From: Leucocoprinus leucothites
Taxonomy: Eukaryota > Basidiomycota > Agaricomycetes > Agaricales > Agaricaceae
Direction of reading: 5' to 3'
Assembly (NCBI GenBank): GCA_013368445.1
Contig: JAACJO010000012.1
Location: forward strand, 62,001 to 126,000
Length of the DNA stretch: 64,000 nucleotides
This document shows positions 12,201-24,300 of the stretch, in pieces. How positions within the stretch are numbered: position 1 is the first letter of the stretch; each line of letters begins with the position of its first letter. Below the pieces are notes generated by a model that was not told the origin of the DNA, ran no database searches, and saw only the letters and a list, made by a program, of their open reading frames with translations. The translations under genes and the position numbers were made by a program.

Positions 12201-15200
12201 TCAAGCTTCCGTCCGGCAGTCCAGTCAAGGGGCACACAGAAAAATTACTTCAAGAACTAGACGTTCGGAGCCACGTTGAGCTACAGATGATATTCAACAG
12301 GTGGGTGGCAATCACATCATCCCGTCCAACAGCTCACCCGCTGTTCAGGATGATTAAGACAAACGAGTGGACGATCAATGATCTTACCCGTTATCTTGTT
12401 TCAGTGAAGGCTAACCTGAAAGAGGAGGAGATCAGGCGACTGAAGCTCACAGCCGCTTTCCCGAAAGAAAAGCAAGCGGCAGAACACGACAGCCAATCTA
12501 AACCTCGGCGACTGAGAGCGGACCAACTTTATGAGCCATTACCCGTGCTTCGTCAATTAGGGCTCCCTTTGATTGATTGGGGTACACATACTAAATGGCG
12601 AAGTAATTCGGAGGAAGGTAAATGATTTCTATGACACAAAAACTGTCATTCTTCTGACGGATTTACAACAGCGCAGTTTCTGTTTGAGCTAGGGTTGCGC
12701 CGATACCCCCCTCTGGAAGAGTTAATTCAACTTTGTGCAGGCTCGGACTTAACGGTACGAAAGGTTTACTTCGTGTGCATCTAATGTTGACTGTCTGGTG
12801 ACCAGATTCGCACTACTGCTCTCAAGTATCTTGTTGATAACCTCCGCTCCAAGTACACAGATTACGACTGTAACAATTATCGAGATATCCCCTTTATTCC
12901 TGCTCTAGATGGGGGTGAGAGTCGGCTTGGTACACCTCGCCAAGTTTTTTCCAAGCCTGAATGGTCACAACTGGGATTCCTGGTTGTGCACCCAAGTATA
13001 CAGGCAGACGTGGTCAAGCTCCAAATCAAGGAACATCCCACTACGACCCAACTGGTAGAGCTGCTGCAAAGCAGTCGTCCAAAAGATCCCGAAGTGGGTA
13101 AAGTTTGGTTCAGTATTTTGTCGGTTCGTGTTTCCGGTATGTCGAAACTCAGGGGCGCTATGAGCTTCACTGACTCACCGTGTTGGTTCGCAGACTTCTC
13201 TCGCTCGGACCTTTCTAAGCTTGCGGAAACGTCCTTTGTTCCTGTGCCTACTCCATCAGAAAAAGCTGGTCCCACAATGCGCTGGTTACCACCAACACAA
13301 TGTTACCTTGGTCAACGCTCAAAGGAAAAATTCCACTCCAAGCTCTTCGTATTTGTTGACTTCGGAGCGGCAGGTAATGCCTTCCTTAATTCATGTGGAG
13401 CCAGGCAGGAGCCAAGCGTAGAAGAACTAGCCAAGATCCTATTAGAAAATCCTCGCGGATTCTATGAATTAGCACAGGGTCCTGAGAAGTGAGTGCCCCA
13501 CGAGTACTTTTTTTCATCGCTTATCAGGAACGCTACTCAGTTTCCTTAACGAGATACGAAATATCGCAGTCAACAGAAATAATCTTTCTGCCATTACAAT
13601 GGCTAGGATGAAACGTGCTCCTATTCTTTTGTGCTGTCAGCGTAAAGTCGTCGACCAGTCCACTCGTAAGGCTGGTGATGAATTCGATGATGAAGAATGG
13701 GACGTAGGTTACGATCTCAAAATTGCGGAACAGATCGTCATTAGCGACGATACCAACGCTCACCAAGTTTTTGGCGTCGATCTGTTTACTGCTCCTCAAG
13801 AAGACATTATAGAAGGTATCTTTATTCGTTGTGGAAGGGGCTAGATGCTCAAACCTCGTCCCTTTGGCAGCGTTCTACATGGAGTTGGGGTCTCGCAGAC
13901 TCAGCTCTTTAGTCAAAGAGGAGTATCTCTTGGGAGTAGAAGTTCGCAATTCCAAGCGCGCCAGTACTACACGTTCTTTGATCCTAGAGCGACTCCCCAT
14001 CTTTCTTCACGAGCACAACCATGCCAGGATGAAAATATCCCTGGACTGGTTACAAGTTGAAGCGAACTTTCAGGTAAAGGCCTACGGTCAAATCAAAGTC
14101 AAGAAGACGTTATCGTATGGAAAACTCCATCTGGAACGAAAGCAAGAAGCCTCTGCTGTAGCCAAACGTGGCGTTTCCAAACGTATCGAGCTGATGCTCG
14201 CCGATAACGCAGAAATCGACATGTACGAGTAAGTGATAAGCGCTTAGCCCAGAATTGCGTCCGCTAATCTTCCACGAGGGTGGCAATGTGCCTCAATCGA
14301 TCCATCTTCGATTCTCCGAAACCTCATGACGCACTATTGTTCATGACTATTCTATCGACTGATTTGAGGGCACTGAAGCGTCGCGGTTACAACGGTTAGC
14401 CAAGCGCACTTCGCACTTTGAAGTCTCACTGACCCACCGATCCAGTTGATCGCATTCTGCGGCAGAGGCGGCTGGAAAAGCAAGCAGAAGAAGCACGGTT
14501 GCGGGAGGAAGACATCAAGCTCCTCTCTCCAGCGCCCCAACCCACTGAAGAAAAACCGGCGCTCACATCTTCAAGTTCCTCTACGTTGACTTCAGGCTCG
14601 AATGCCGGCGAACGTGCATCTTCACTTTCAAATACCTTTCAGAAACTCAAGCAAAGGATTGGAAATAAAGGTGGTATACTGCCCAGCGGTCAAATGCCAG
14701 GTTTCTCTCGGGGGGCAGAACGGAGCCAGGCAAATGAGCCTGAGCATCAGGATCCGCAGTTCCCTGGCGGCCTTCCTGGACCGCCATCCCCCCAGCGTCC
14801 CTACGGCGCAAATAACCCAACAGTTACACCACTTGATAACATAGGTGAAGATCATAGCAAGATTATTTTTACGAGGCTGATCAACCTTCAGCTTCCAACA
14901 TCGCAATGGCCATGAGGGCTTGTCGACCGGAGTCGAAAAACTTGCTGCAGAATCGTCAGGAGATGCGCCACGTTAAAGAAGTCGACAACGATGGCTATTG
15001 TGATGTTTCGGGACATGCCCAAAACATGAAATCAGTTGGTGAGAGGTAATTCCATCTGATCAAGCACTTCCCTCAAGCTCCTGCAGGTACCATGGGGCAG
15101 GTCAAAATCTATGTTGCTCAAGGTACACATTCGATTGTCACTCTTTGCTATTCATTTACGTATCCCGTTGCAGATGTACCAGAAAGAGATGCACAAAATA

Positions 15201-15663
15201 TCCTCACGGTGAAGTCGAGTTCGATAGCCAGGTTCATTCATGTGATGACGTCACTGGCAAGCATCTACGAGCTTAGCCTCGCTAATCTTCACATATTCTA
15301 CGATACCAGCGGAGGCCTTATTGCCTTCAATCGAGATGGAAGTATTTTTTTGAACCTTCGTTACTACGAGGCTTGGCGTGAGTCAATTTTCAGCACAGGC
15401 GTACCGTCTTAATCTAATCACTCGTTTTAAAGATGACACTGAAGTAGGTCAAGGGACTATGGCCAACGCGCTTATATCCTGGTACTTCTTTTACTTTCCC
15501 TTGTGGCCTCTTTGCTAATGAAACCAGGTATTTCACGCTTGCCCATGAAATTGCACACAATCTTGTGCAGCCCCACAACTCTGAGCATGAGTTTTACTTT
15601 TCCGCGATATGTGAAAAGTATCTTGTTTCATTTTCCCGGGTGCTTGGTGGTTTTGGGAGCTAA
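9209..15663 (+). CDS. HSP90/sacsin-like ATPase protein (DUF3684 type) with C-terminal HExxHxxxxxH metallopeptidase-like motif
   Basis: The protein begins MTTRDKL, then W-E-S-G-H-D after an intron (9230-9283). It carries a GHKL ATPase fold like sacsin/HSP90: N-box ELLQNSDDA at 9379-9405, and the G box GAFGVGFYSLFS split by introns near 9735-9820. A long middle region of about 1,000 residues follows (the 11187-12618 exon is the largest part), matching what I know of fungal DUF3684 proteins. A low-complexity S/P-rich linker lies at about 14540-14830. The C-terminus reads HEIAHNLVQPHNSEHE (codons 15544-15591), a zinc-site pattern with the three histidines at metzincin spacing. Stop is TAA at 15661. 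There are about two dozen introns of roughly 45-60 nt. The family is widespread in fungi but its function is not established. A chaperone-like or protein quality-control role is inference. Confidence 0.82.
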
Positions 15664-16071
15664 CAACGGCTCACCTACAATATCACGATCGATTGAGTAG
15701 TACATAGACGCAAGTACGAATACCTCGTTTAGGATGTGTAATTGGTCAACTGGCCCGGTTACTCGACCCTGTCAGCGCTTCAATGATTGCAACAGCCGAG
15801 TAACGGCCCGTTGCCACTACTTATGAAAGCTTATGTAATGTGTGATCGACAATCAATTAACGGACTTGATGGATCATTGAAGACAGTAACTCACTTTGAT
15901 CAAAACAGTTCTCATTTACGCCCGCGGTGTTCTTCGCAACCGCTCGTCGTCTCACTATACCGTGGGGTTTGATCCCACAACCTGTTATCTGTTGTCAAGA
16001 AAAACCTCAAGATACATTTCCTTTTGGTATGGAACTCTTAAACTTTCATCACAGGTCACTGGTTTACTAGA
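15664..16071. other. Intergenic, no gene seen
   Basis: About 400 bp between two same-strand genes. Short frames lack conserved blocks. It presumably contains the 3' UTR of the HSP90-like gene and the promoter of the next gene. Confidence 0.4.
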
Positions 16072-16950
16072 ATGTCAGCGAGAACTGTAACAATGACAAG
16101 CACAATGGTTGGACCTTCAGCAGACGCCTTTCCGAAGTCCAGAATTCGACGCAAACCAAATACGACGTACAAGTCACCTTCTGCAAATGACATCGATCCA
16201 CTCATCACCTTCTCGACTCGAAGTAATGCTTCGAGTACTTCAGCCCGGCCATTATTAGACCAGACCAATCCAGCACTCAGCACTCAAAACTCCTCACAAA
16301 CACACAGAAGGAATTCATCAGGGACTAAAAATCACGTACTACCTTTATACCACCCCTTGGGTGAACTCGCGCTGTCATTGCCTCCGCTCAACCCTGCTGA
16401 CTTCGGGCTTCCGCTGCCGCGCCTCCCCGACGAAGCAAATCAAAAGGTATCATCCAATTTCCGTAGGGTTTCCGCAAAACCTTCCGATCCCGATGAGGAG
16501 GACGTCTCCATTCCCAGCGTTAGTTCAATTGCCGCTGTAGCGGCTAATGAAGTCAAACGATCGAGTCCTCGGAAAAGACGTGTAGGAGCGGGAAATGGCA
16601 AGCGTAGACGTAAAGAGGTTGAAGACGGAGATGCAACATACCCCGCTAAACGCACACGGCAAACGCGAGGAGTCGGAGGAGAGGAGATCGAATTTGACGA
16701 AGTCCATGGGCAGGTCGAGGCTGATGGCACACCGGAGGTCGACGGCCCGGCAGAGCGTCGTCCTGAACGCCGATCCACCCGGTCCAGAGCCAAACGCAGA
16801 GATTCGAGTGAAATCGAATCCGTCGATGATCAACCCATTCAAGATTCGCTATCAGTTTCTGAAGAGAATGTAAAGCAGCCCACGCTAGAAGGAATATCTG
16901 AAGGTGCTAATGAAGAGAAAGAAGAGGGCGAAATTAGTGGAGACCAGTGA
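16072..16950 (+). CDS. Lys/Arg-rich, probably nuclear protein of unknown function (292 aa)
   Basis: This is a single uninterrupted frame of 292 codons starting MSARTVTM. I do not recognise a catalytic domain. The N-terminal half is S/T/N-rich and includes a short ordered-looking block, LYHPLGELALSLPPLNPADF. The middle has a strong bipartite nuclear-localisation pattern: SPRKRR, about seven residues, then KRRRKE, followed by a second basic patch, PAKRTRQTR. The C-terminal third is highly acidic and ends EEGEISGDQ. The composition suggests a disordered chromatin or RNA-associated protein; that is inference. The absence of introns contrasts with its neighbours. Coding status is supported by length and by structured charge segregation. 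Confidence 0.6.
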   Translation: MSARTVTMTSTMVGPSADAFPKSRIRRKPNTTYKSPSANDIDPLITFSTRSNASSTSARPLLDQTNPALSTQNSSQTHRRNSSGTKNHVLPLYHPLGELALSLPPLNPADFGLPLPRLPDEANQKVSSNFRRVSAKPSDPDEEDVSIPSVSSIAAVAANEVKRSSPRKRRVGAGNGKRRRKEVEDGDATYPAKRTRQTRGVGGEEIEFDEVHGQVEADGTPEVDGPAERRPERRSTRSRAKRRDSSEIESVDDQPIQDSLSVSEENVKQPTLEGISEGANEEKEEGEISGDQ

Positions 16951-18391
16951 AAGAGGACAAGTGGGCTTGAAACTTCGCTACCCAACTTAGGGGCTTATGT
17001 ATACTCGCAAGATCTTTGTCGTTTTTATTGTTTATTCATGTAAGCTAAGTAGGATAGTATTATTTACCATTCAATCGCTGTCCAGCAGAGACGCAATGTA
17101 TTACGGTTGTCTGCTGGGCTTAAGTGCAGGCAGTATCAATAAGTACTAGCTGTAATTTTCCATCCTACTTATACAAGGGAAGAACCCGAATTGCTACGAA
17201 GTCCACCGTAAATAGCACATATCCTTTCATCTAAGGAGTGGAAGAATCACTGAGGGTGTTGATCAATCAGTGGCGGTCGCGCATGAGCTCAGAGGCCAAA
17301 GGAATCGACTCGCTGAGCCGAAAGCTTGAGCTTCTTACAGCATCAGTCTGAATTGTGTTGCATGACACCGATAAGCTGTTTTCGGTAAGCCTTGGTCACA
17401 TAATGAGGTATATTGGAGTCCTCGTGTTCCGTCGCAAGCTACAGTGAATCAATCGGTGGTTCCTCTCAGGTCAACTCTGGTCGCAGAGGGTAGTAGCTGC
17501 ATGTGGAGCATCAATGGCGGCATCAGCATCTGTCGAGTTTGTATGGTATTTGCCTCTGTTTGATAATCATCAAACGTTACCGGCTGCCATATGGAGGTGG
17601 GCGCCAGAACCCCCCCTTTGTCCTTCCTCCTCGCAGCATATCCTTTCATCATCGAGAGAAGCAAGTTCTAGGGACCTTCCCATTATCAGACAACACAATC
17701 AGCGATAGCATCCGGTGATATTTTCGGGCGGCTATTCTTACACCTCCACTGTTCTTGGGAATTGTCGTTTTTGTTGGAGCTGCGTGTCAAAACGTTGTTG
17801 AGCAAGCGAGAGTTTGATGCTGGGAAATCAAATTCAATACCCTGCTATACCCCGCCCAATGCTAGGATCTGTTTGTACATCTCCATACCCCACGGGGGCT
17901 CCACCAACGACATAAACACGAGCTTAGGCCTTCATGAGAATACTCAGGGGAAGGGTTCTTCTGGCACTGCGAACTCTCGTCAAACTTCACCCTTTTTTGG
18001 TGTTGGCTATGCCAGTTGATTTCACAAAAATATGACAGCGCGATCTCGTGACGGAAACAGATCAATTTTGCGGCACCCGAAGCATCTTTTGATAACCCAG
18101 TTTGGTCCTATGACAACTTCTCTCGCGCGAACCATGTGGTCCTATAGGGTCCCATTCAGCGTATTGGACGGATTCCACGATGAAATCTGCGTTATTTGGC
18201 TCCAGACAGATCATCGGAGCTTTCAGATCAACGAAATGCAGGAATCATACTGTTATGGTTTTTGGCTGGGTTACATATAGCATTTCCCCCCACATCCTTG
18301 TTCTTTTTTCGACCCAAGTGCCTTTTGCCCGCTCAAACGCTTGAGCACCTCTCTCTGCTCGGTCTTGAATCTGCGAGGTGCGAGTAGGCCC
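16951..18391. other. Long intergenic region (about 1.4 kb), no convincing gene
   Basis: Only short frames of 60-85 codons occur on either strand, without recognisable motifs and without splice signals that would join them. I looked for tRNA-like, rRNA-like and transposase-like signals and saw none. It likely holds the 3' UTR of the upstream gene and a long promoter for the DUF3712 gene, or decayed sequence. Confidence 0.4.
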
Positions 18392-21300
18392 ATGGAACAA
18401 TCAGGTCCCGCAAGGCGAAGCAGTGGCTTCTACGATGCCAACTATGGCAGTCAACAAAGTTTCTCGTCCGGTGCTGAGCTAAGGGGTGCGCACTAGATTT
18501 CTTCATATTCGCGTACTATTGACGCGTCTTTTAGAGCACGCAGTGCGGCCGGCAGGTGTTACAACCACGACAGCTGCTGGGGTGCCCGTATCTGGGGCTG
18601 GGGAAGCTGCCGGAGCGGGGGAGCCGAGTGGTTGGAATGATGGCGCACACACACCGCAGACCCAGCCTGAGCAGCCTAAAGTACCTCTATACAAACGACG
18701 TTGGTTTATAATCACGTCGATTGTTGTGGCATTGCTCGGTATTGCCCTCCTTTTCATCATCCTCTTCCCAGTTATCCGCGCCATTGTCCAGTTGGTGGTC
18801 AAACGGAGCCAGATTGATGTTGACAGAGCAGTGATAATGAATCCGGCGAACGACTCGTGGGTATGATATTCTCCACTTTGAGATAATTTATTGAACCGCT
18901 CGATCAGCTTCACTTTACAGTTTCAAGGCAATGTTAGTTAGAACCGAGAAGCACCTGAGATAATATTACTGACGCCGTCCACCAGGTCACTCATACGGGT
19001 ATCTTCTCGGCCTCTATCAAATTCACGGAGCCGATAGACGTATTCTGGCTGAACGATCCTGATAATGATTCCGAAGGAATCCAAATTGGTAGCACTCCCC
19101 CATTCACAGAACTTCACGCCCGCCACAAACGCGCACCAATCAATCAGACGCAGCCCTTCACTATCGTGAATCAAACTGCTTTTTCGGAATTTACGCGTTT
19201 CATGATTACATCCGAGACCTTCTCATGGCGTTTGAGTAGTAAAAATCTCCAGGTCCAAGCCCTCAAGTTTCCTGTCGCAAAAGGCATCAGCTTTGATAAG
19301 CGCGTTGACCTGAATGGTAAGTTATTAGACACTTTCAGCTCAAAGGAGCCACTGACCGAGGAATCAGGCATCAACAGTTTCAGTGGACATGTTCAGCTCG
19401 TAGACTTCAAACTGCCGAGTGACAATCCTGCTGGGGGTATTGATTTTGAGGCAGTGACTCAGCTCAATAATACGAGGTTCGTATTACTGGTAACCATTAT
19501 TCTTGAATTGTGTGGTTTAACCCGGGATATGCAGCCCCTTCGTTCTTGCGCTCGGAACAACTGTCTTCAACCTAAATTACGATGGCGTTTTCCTGGGTTC
19601 CGGGACCTCCACTAACACAGTAATTGTGAGCCTTCTCCAGTGCCAACGCTTCTTCAACGCTTTAACCAACCCAATTAGGACACTGGCCTGAACAACATTA
19701 CTTTGAAAGGCATTCTTCAGCCAGTGCAAAACCCTGCCGACCTTCCCAAAGTGTCAACCTTGTTCACTAACTATCTCAACGGGGAAGCTTCCGATGTCAT
19801 AGCAAGTGGTCAATCTACTCTCCAAAATGATGGCTCCGTAATTCAATGGCTTTCGGATGGGCTCCAATCGTTGGACCTCCATGTTCCTTTCAAATCCTCT
19901 ATTCCGATCAACCCCATCCGAACAATCGATATCGGTGACATGGCACTCACATTCTCACCCGACACACCCTGGACACCTGGAGCGGCTAGTAGCTCAGTAC
20001 GGGCTTCACTCAGTACGCTTTTTCATGTTTGACCGGTATTCCTCCAATAATTGATGGAACCTTGCAGTGTTACCTTTCGGATTCAACCTTTCTATTGGCC
20101 AAATTCAGAATGAGTTCAACATCGTGAGAAACGGAGCTCCTGTAGCTGGGCTCTCTACTGTACGTTGATATGTATTACTCCTTTGAACCGTTTCTCATAT
20201 CTAACCATCATTTAAGCCTCTTGGTGCCTCTACGTCTTCTATCAGGGTTCTTGGGCAAGCTGATACTGAGGGAACTATCGATATCGTTATCGCCAACACG
20301 AACCTCTCATGTCCTGATCCTGAGCATCCTGCATTTTCCGCTTTTAGTAAGAGGTTGTCCATTTTGAGCGTCACGTCCGGAGGCTGATCAGCATCTTATA
20401 TCCAGACGCAAATCTCACGAGTTCCGACGCTGCTGAGTTCCGTCTGGTTGGAAACTCTAGTACTATTGCCAACCTGAGCATCGGCCAAATCACCCTTAAT
20501 CCAATTAAAGTCAACGTGTCGACTCAATTACTGGGTCTTCAGGGCTTGAAGGGTATGACGGTTATTGAAGGTGTAGACGTTGCGGGTGGAACAACGGACC
20601 ACATTAACCTGAACATCAACGGTAATTACCTTATACGATCTTATGCGATGGTGCTAAAAAGAAAACAGTCACTATCCATAATCCGTCTAATTTGAATCTC
20701 AGCACAGGCGATCTGAGTAGGCCTTTCGTATTTCTGAGCCCTAGCATTCTGCTGATTTTTGCTTAGCATTGCAACTCTCCCGAGATGGGACTCTTCTTGG
20801 AACTGCGCTGCTCCCAAGCCTAGATCTTCGCATGGGTAACAATAGCATCACCGCAACTTCGGTTTTCCAGGTATGACAACGTGTAATGGTTCAACTATCG
20901 GCTACTCATAGAAGTGCGAAGGCAAACGACAGCCCGCAAGGGCTCCAAACGCTGAACGACTTTGTGGCAAAGAAAGGTTCGCCTCTATCTTGTTCGTGTG
21001 TATCCGAATATTCCCCTTAACATTCAAGAATAGACGTTAACCTTACTATCGCCGGTTTTGACGGGAGTACGAATATCCCATCCTTAGCGGATGCCTTTAA
21101 AACCCTCCAGATCGACGTTACGCTACCTGGGTTGAAAACGGATCTTTTGGGTAGTGCTGCTCTCAAAGTTCTCACGACGACTGGACGCGAAAATAATATC
21201 AGCCACGTTACCGTTTCCTTGAACAATCCATTTACAGCCCCTCTTCGAATCACCAGAATCTCTTCCAATGTCACCTCTCATGGTATCCCCTTGGGCACTA

Positions 21301-24300
21301 TTGAAACCGATACTGACTTCGAGTCCGCGCCACATTCCACTACCCAGTCACCTGAACTCAATCTCAACATGAACTTCGACCCGGCTGCGCTTTTCACAGT
21401 AACCCGTGCTCTTGCCGTGGAGGCGGGTTTAGACCCCGCACCACTTGATGGGATTGTACAACTCGGAGGAATTCAGTACCTAAGTACCTCCACGGATCAA
21501 CCGCCAGTCAGGCGGCAGGATGCGAGTGTTTTCCGGTGCGCTTCTCTAAAGCCCTGTCCTTCCGATAGACTAATCAGATTTTGTAGCGGCTTTGACCTTC
21601 CTACTTTTGTTCAAACTGCGTTCAAAAAGCTCCAGTCAGATGTCCAACTCGTTACCGATGTCACAATCGGTATGAATACTGTCTTGATGATATCAGAACT
21701 GCTTATTAATTGATTTGAAGGTGACTACAAGACCACCCTGCAGTTTACCCAGACCGGAGTTCCTACGAGCACCGATGATAGTCTTAACCTCATTCTTCCT
21801 GTCCTTGCCCAGCCGATTGTTACGAAAATCGTAGCAGGTGCTGGATTAGGGTATATTGCTCTCTCGTGTGGTTTGATTCCCCTGCTGATTATCCTCTTAG
21901 TGTCAACACGGTACTCATCTCGGATCCCAAACAGGATGCCTTTGGTAAACATTTGCACTAGCAATACAAGGACTATACTCACTTGTTCTTTTTCAGCTAC
22001 CCATCTACAGGGAAGCATCACCAACGCAGGACCATGTACGCAACTCAGTTTTTCGAAGCCCATCTTTCGATGCTGACTGATTCAACTAGTTGATGCAAAG
22101 ATTTCCTTCCCGGCGGGACTGAGCGTTGCATGGCAAGGAAACGTTTTCGGCAACATCAGAATGGAACCTGTACAGGTCACCGGAGACGTCGGCGCCACTC
22201 TTGACGACGACTCGACTTTCAACGTGGTCAATCTTGGTACCTTGACTGACTTTACGAAGGTCTGCCCCCACTTGTGAACTTTCCGTCTCGATTAGTTTCC
22301 CAATTCTTGAATAGGTTCTGCTCACAGAAGAGTCTTTCGAATGGGCGATTTCTGGAGAGAATTTGACCGGTTAGTTGTTCCTTGAAATACTTAACTCAAG
22401 GCGATTTTGATGGGTTTGATTAGTCAGCGCTCTTGGAATTGATGTCCCTGAAATACCCTTCCCCGAGAAACAGGTTAAGTTGAACGGTTTCAACGGACTC
22501 AAAGATGGCGTCAAGGTCCAAACTTTCGATCTTCCGGCTGATGATCCAGCCGGTGGCATCCACCTCACGCTCGAAGCATCGACCACTAATGTGCGTTTAC
22601 GCTGTTTCTGAATGCTCACACAACTCAACGGTCTTGTAGCCTTCGGACGTCGGTATTCAGCTTGATTCGCTTGGTTTCGTGACTATGTCTGGGGATACGA
22701 TGATCGCTCCAGTTACGGCATCTGGCGGGGTTACGCTTGCTCCTCGTTCAACGACTAACTTATCGCTGGTCGGTCGGCTTATCCCACAAAGCTCATCCGA
22801 TGGTCTTGCGGTGGTTTCTCAGATCTTCAATAACTTCGTGGCTGGGAAACCAAGCGACGTGATTGTCCAGGGAGCAAGTGCTGGACCCAGTAGCGTGAGT
22901 CAAACACATGAAAATCGTTTAATTACTTACACTCCTTCCAAAGGTCACATGGCTCAACGAAGGCATCAAGTCGCTGAAGGTTGGAACAGTGCTCCCTGAC
23001 CGGGGACCCCAGAACATCATCAAATCAATCGCTCTCAACGAGATGGATCTGAGGTTCACCGAGGCTACCGCTTACAAGCCTTCGACGAGCAGTTCGTCAA
23101 CTGATGCTGCGTTCACCCTCCCCTTCGGATTCCCAATTGATATCAAAGCCCTCGAGCAAACGATCATGCTTGGTTATCAGGGAACGAACTTTGCTCAACT
23201 CGCCATCCCTAAAGGCCCCAGCTCCACCGATGTGCAAAACAGAATCATTCACCTAAGCTTTGATAATGTTCCCCTTGCTGTATCCGGCGACGGTCATTCC
23301 ACTTTCCAGAACTTCCTTGCCGCAACCACTATGCAGAAAGAGCAAACAGTCAAGCTCTCTGGCACGGCGAATGCTGACGCTAGTACTGCTGTTGGGATGC
23401 TCTCCCTCACCGGCATTTCATTCTCTGTGGATAGCACAATTCAGGGCCTCCAGGGCCTTGACACCAAGCCTGTCACCGTCACCAGCCTCGACGTCAACCA
23501 TGGATTCCCTGACTTCCTGCTCATCAAGACCCAAAGTACTCTGTTCAACCCGAGCAATTTGACAATAGGCACAGGAGATGTATCCTTCGACCTTCAATTC
23601 CAGGGCAAGTCGCTGGGCACTGCCAACATTCAGAACATGGTCATCACTCCCGGCGACATGAAGCCTCCAATCGACGTTCACTTCTCTCCTCAGGGGGATG
23701 CTGTATCTGCTGGCCGCACCTTGCTGGAGAATTACCTGCAGGGAATCAATGCTGATACAGCAATTATTGGCAGCACGAGCGCTACGAACATCGATTCGCT
23801 GAAGCCTGCCCTCTCCGAGATCCATCTATCACCCGTCACTATTCCAGCTCTGAATCAGACCCTGATCAAGAGTGTTTCTTTGACATTCCCAAAGAATATC
23901 GTTGACACAGGGGTCGCCACTGCTTCTTTCTCTCTCTCGAATCCTTTCACTGCAAGCATCAATCTCCTTCGTCTAGGAGCCTCTGCGTCTTACCAGGGTA
24001 TCCACCTTGGATCAATCCCTAACACAGACATCTCCTCTCATCCTATCCGTGCAGAAGGACATAGCGACGTGACTTCTCCAGGTCTTCCTTTCATCTTTAA
24101 TCTCGACCCCGTTGCAATCATTGGGCTTTTGAGGACGGCAGCGGCCCAGAATCACGTTGACCTTGGGCCCCTCAATGACATGTTCCAGTTCGTCCTCGAC
24201 AATCCGGATTTCAAACCTCCAGTGAAAACCACCGTCGATGATTCGAAACCGACATGTGTTAGCGGTCACCAATTCGACGCGTCCGGTGCTATTCTCAAAG

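Noticed and set aside
16440..16842. Two minus-strand ORFs of 105-117 codons under the nuclear protein
   Set aside because: They are antisense shadows of the low-complexity, charge-rich plus-strand gene.
16951..18391. Possible decayed transposon in the 1.4-kb gap
   Set aside because: No terminal repeats, target-site duplication or transposase/reverse-transcriptase motif could be seen.
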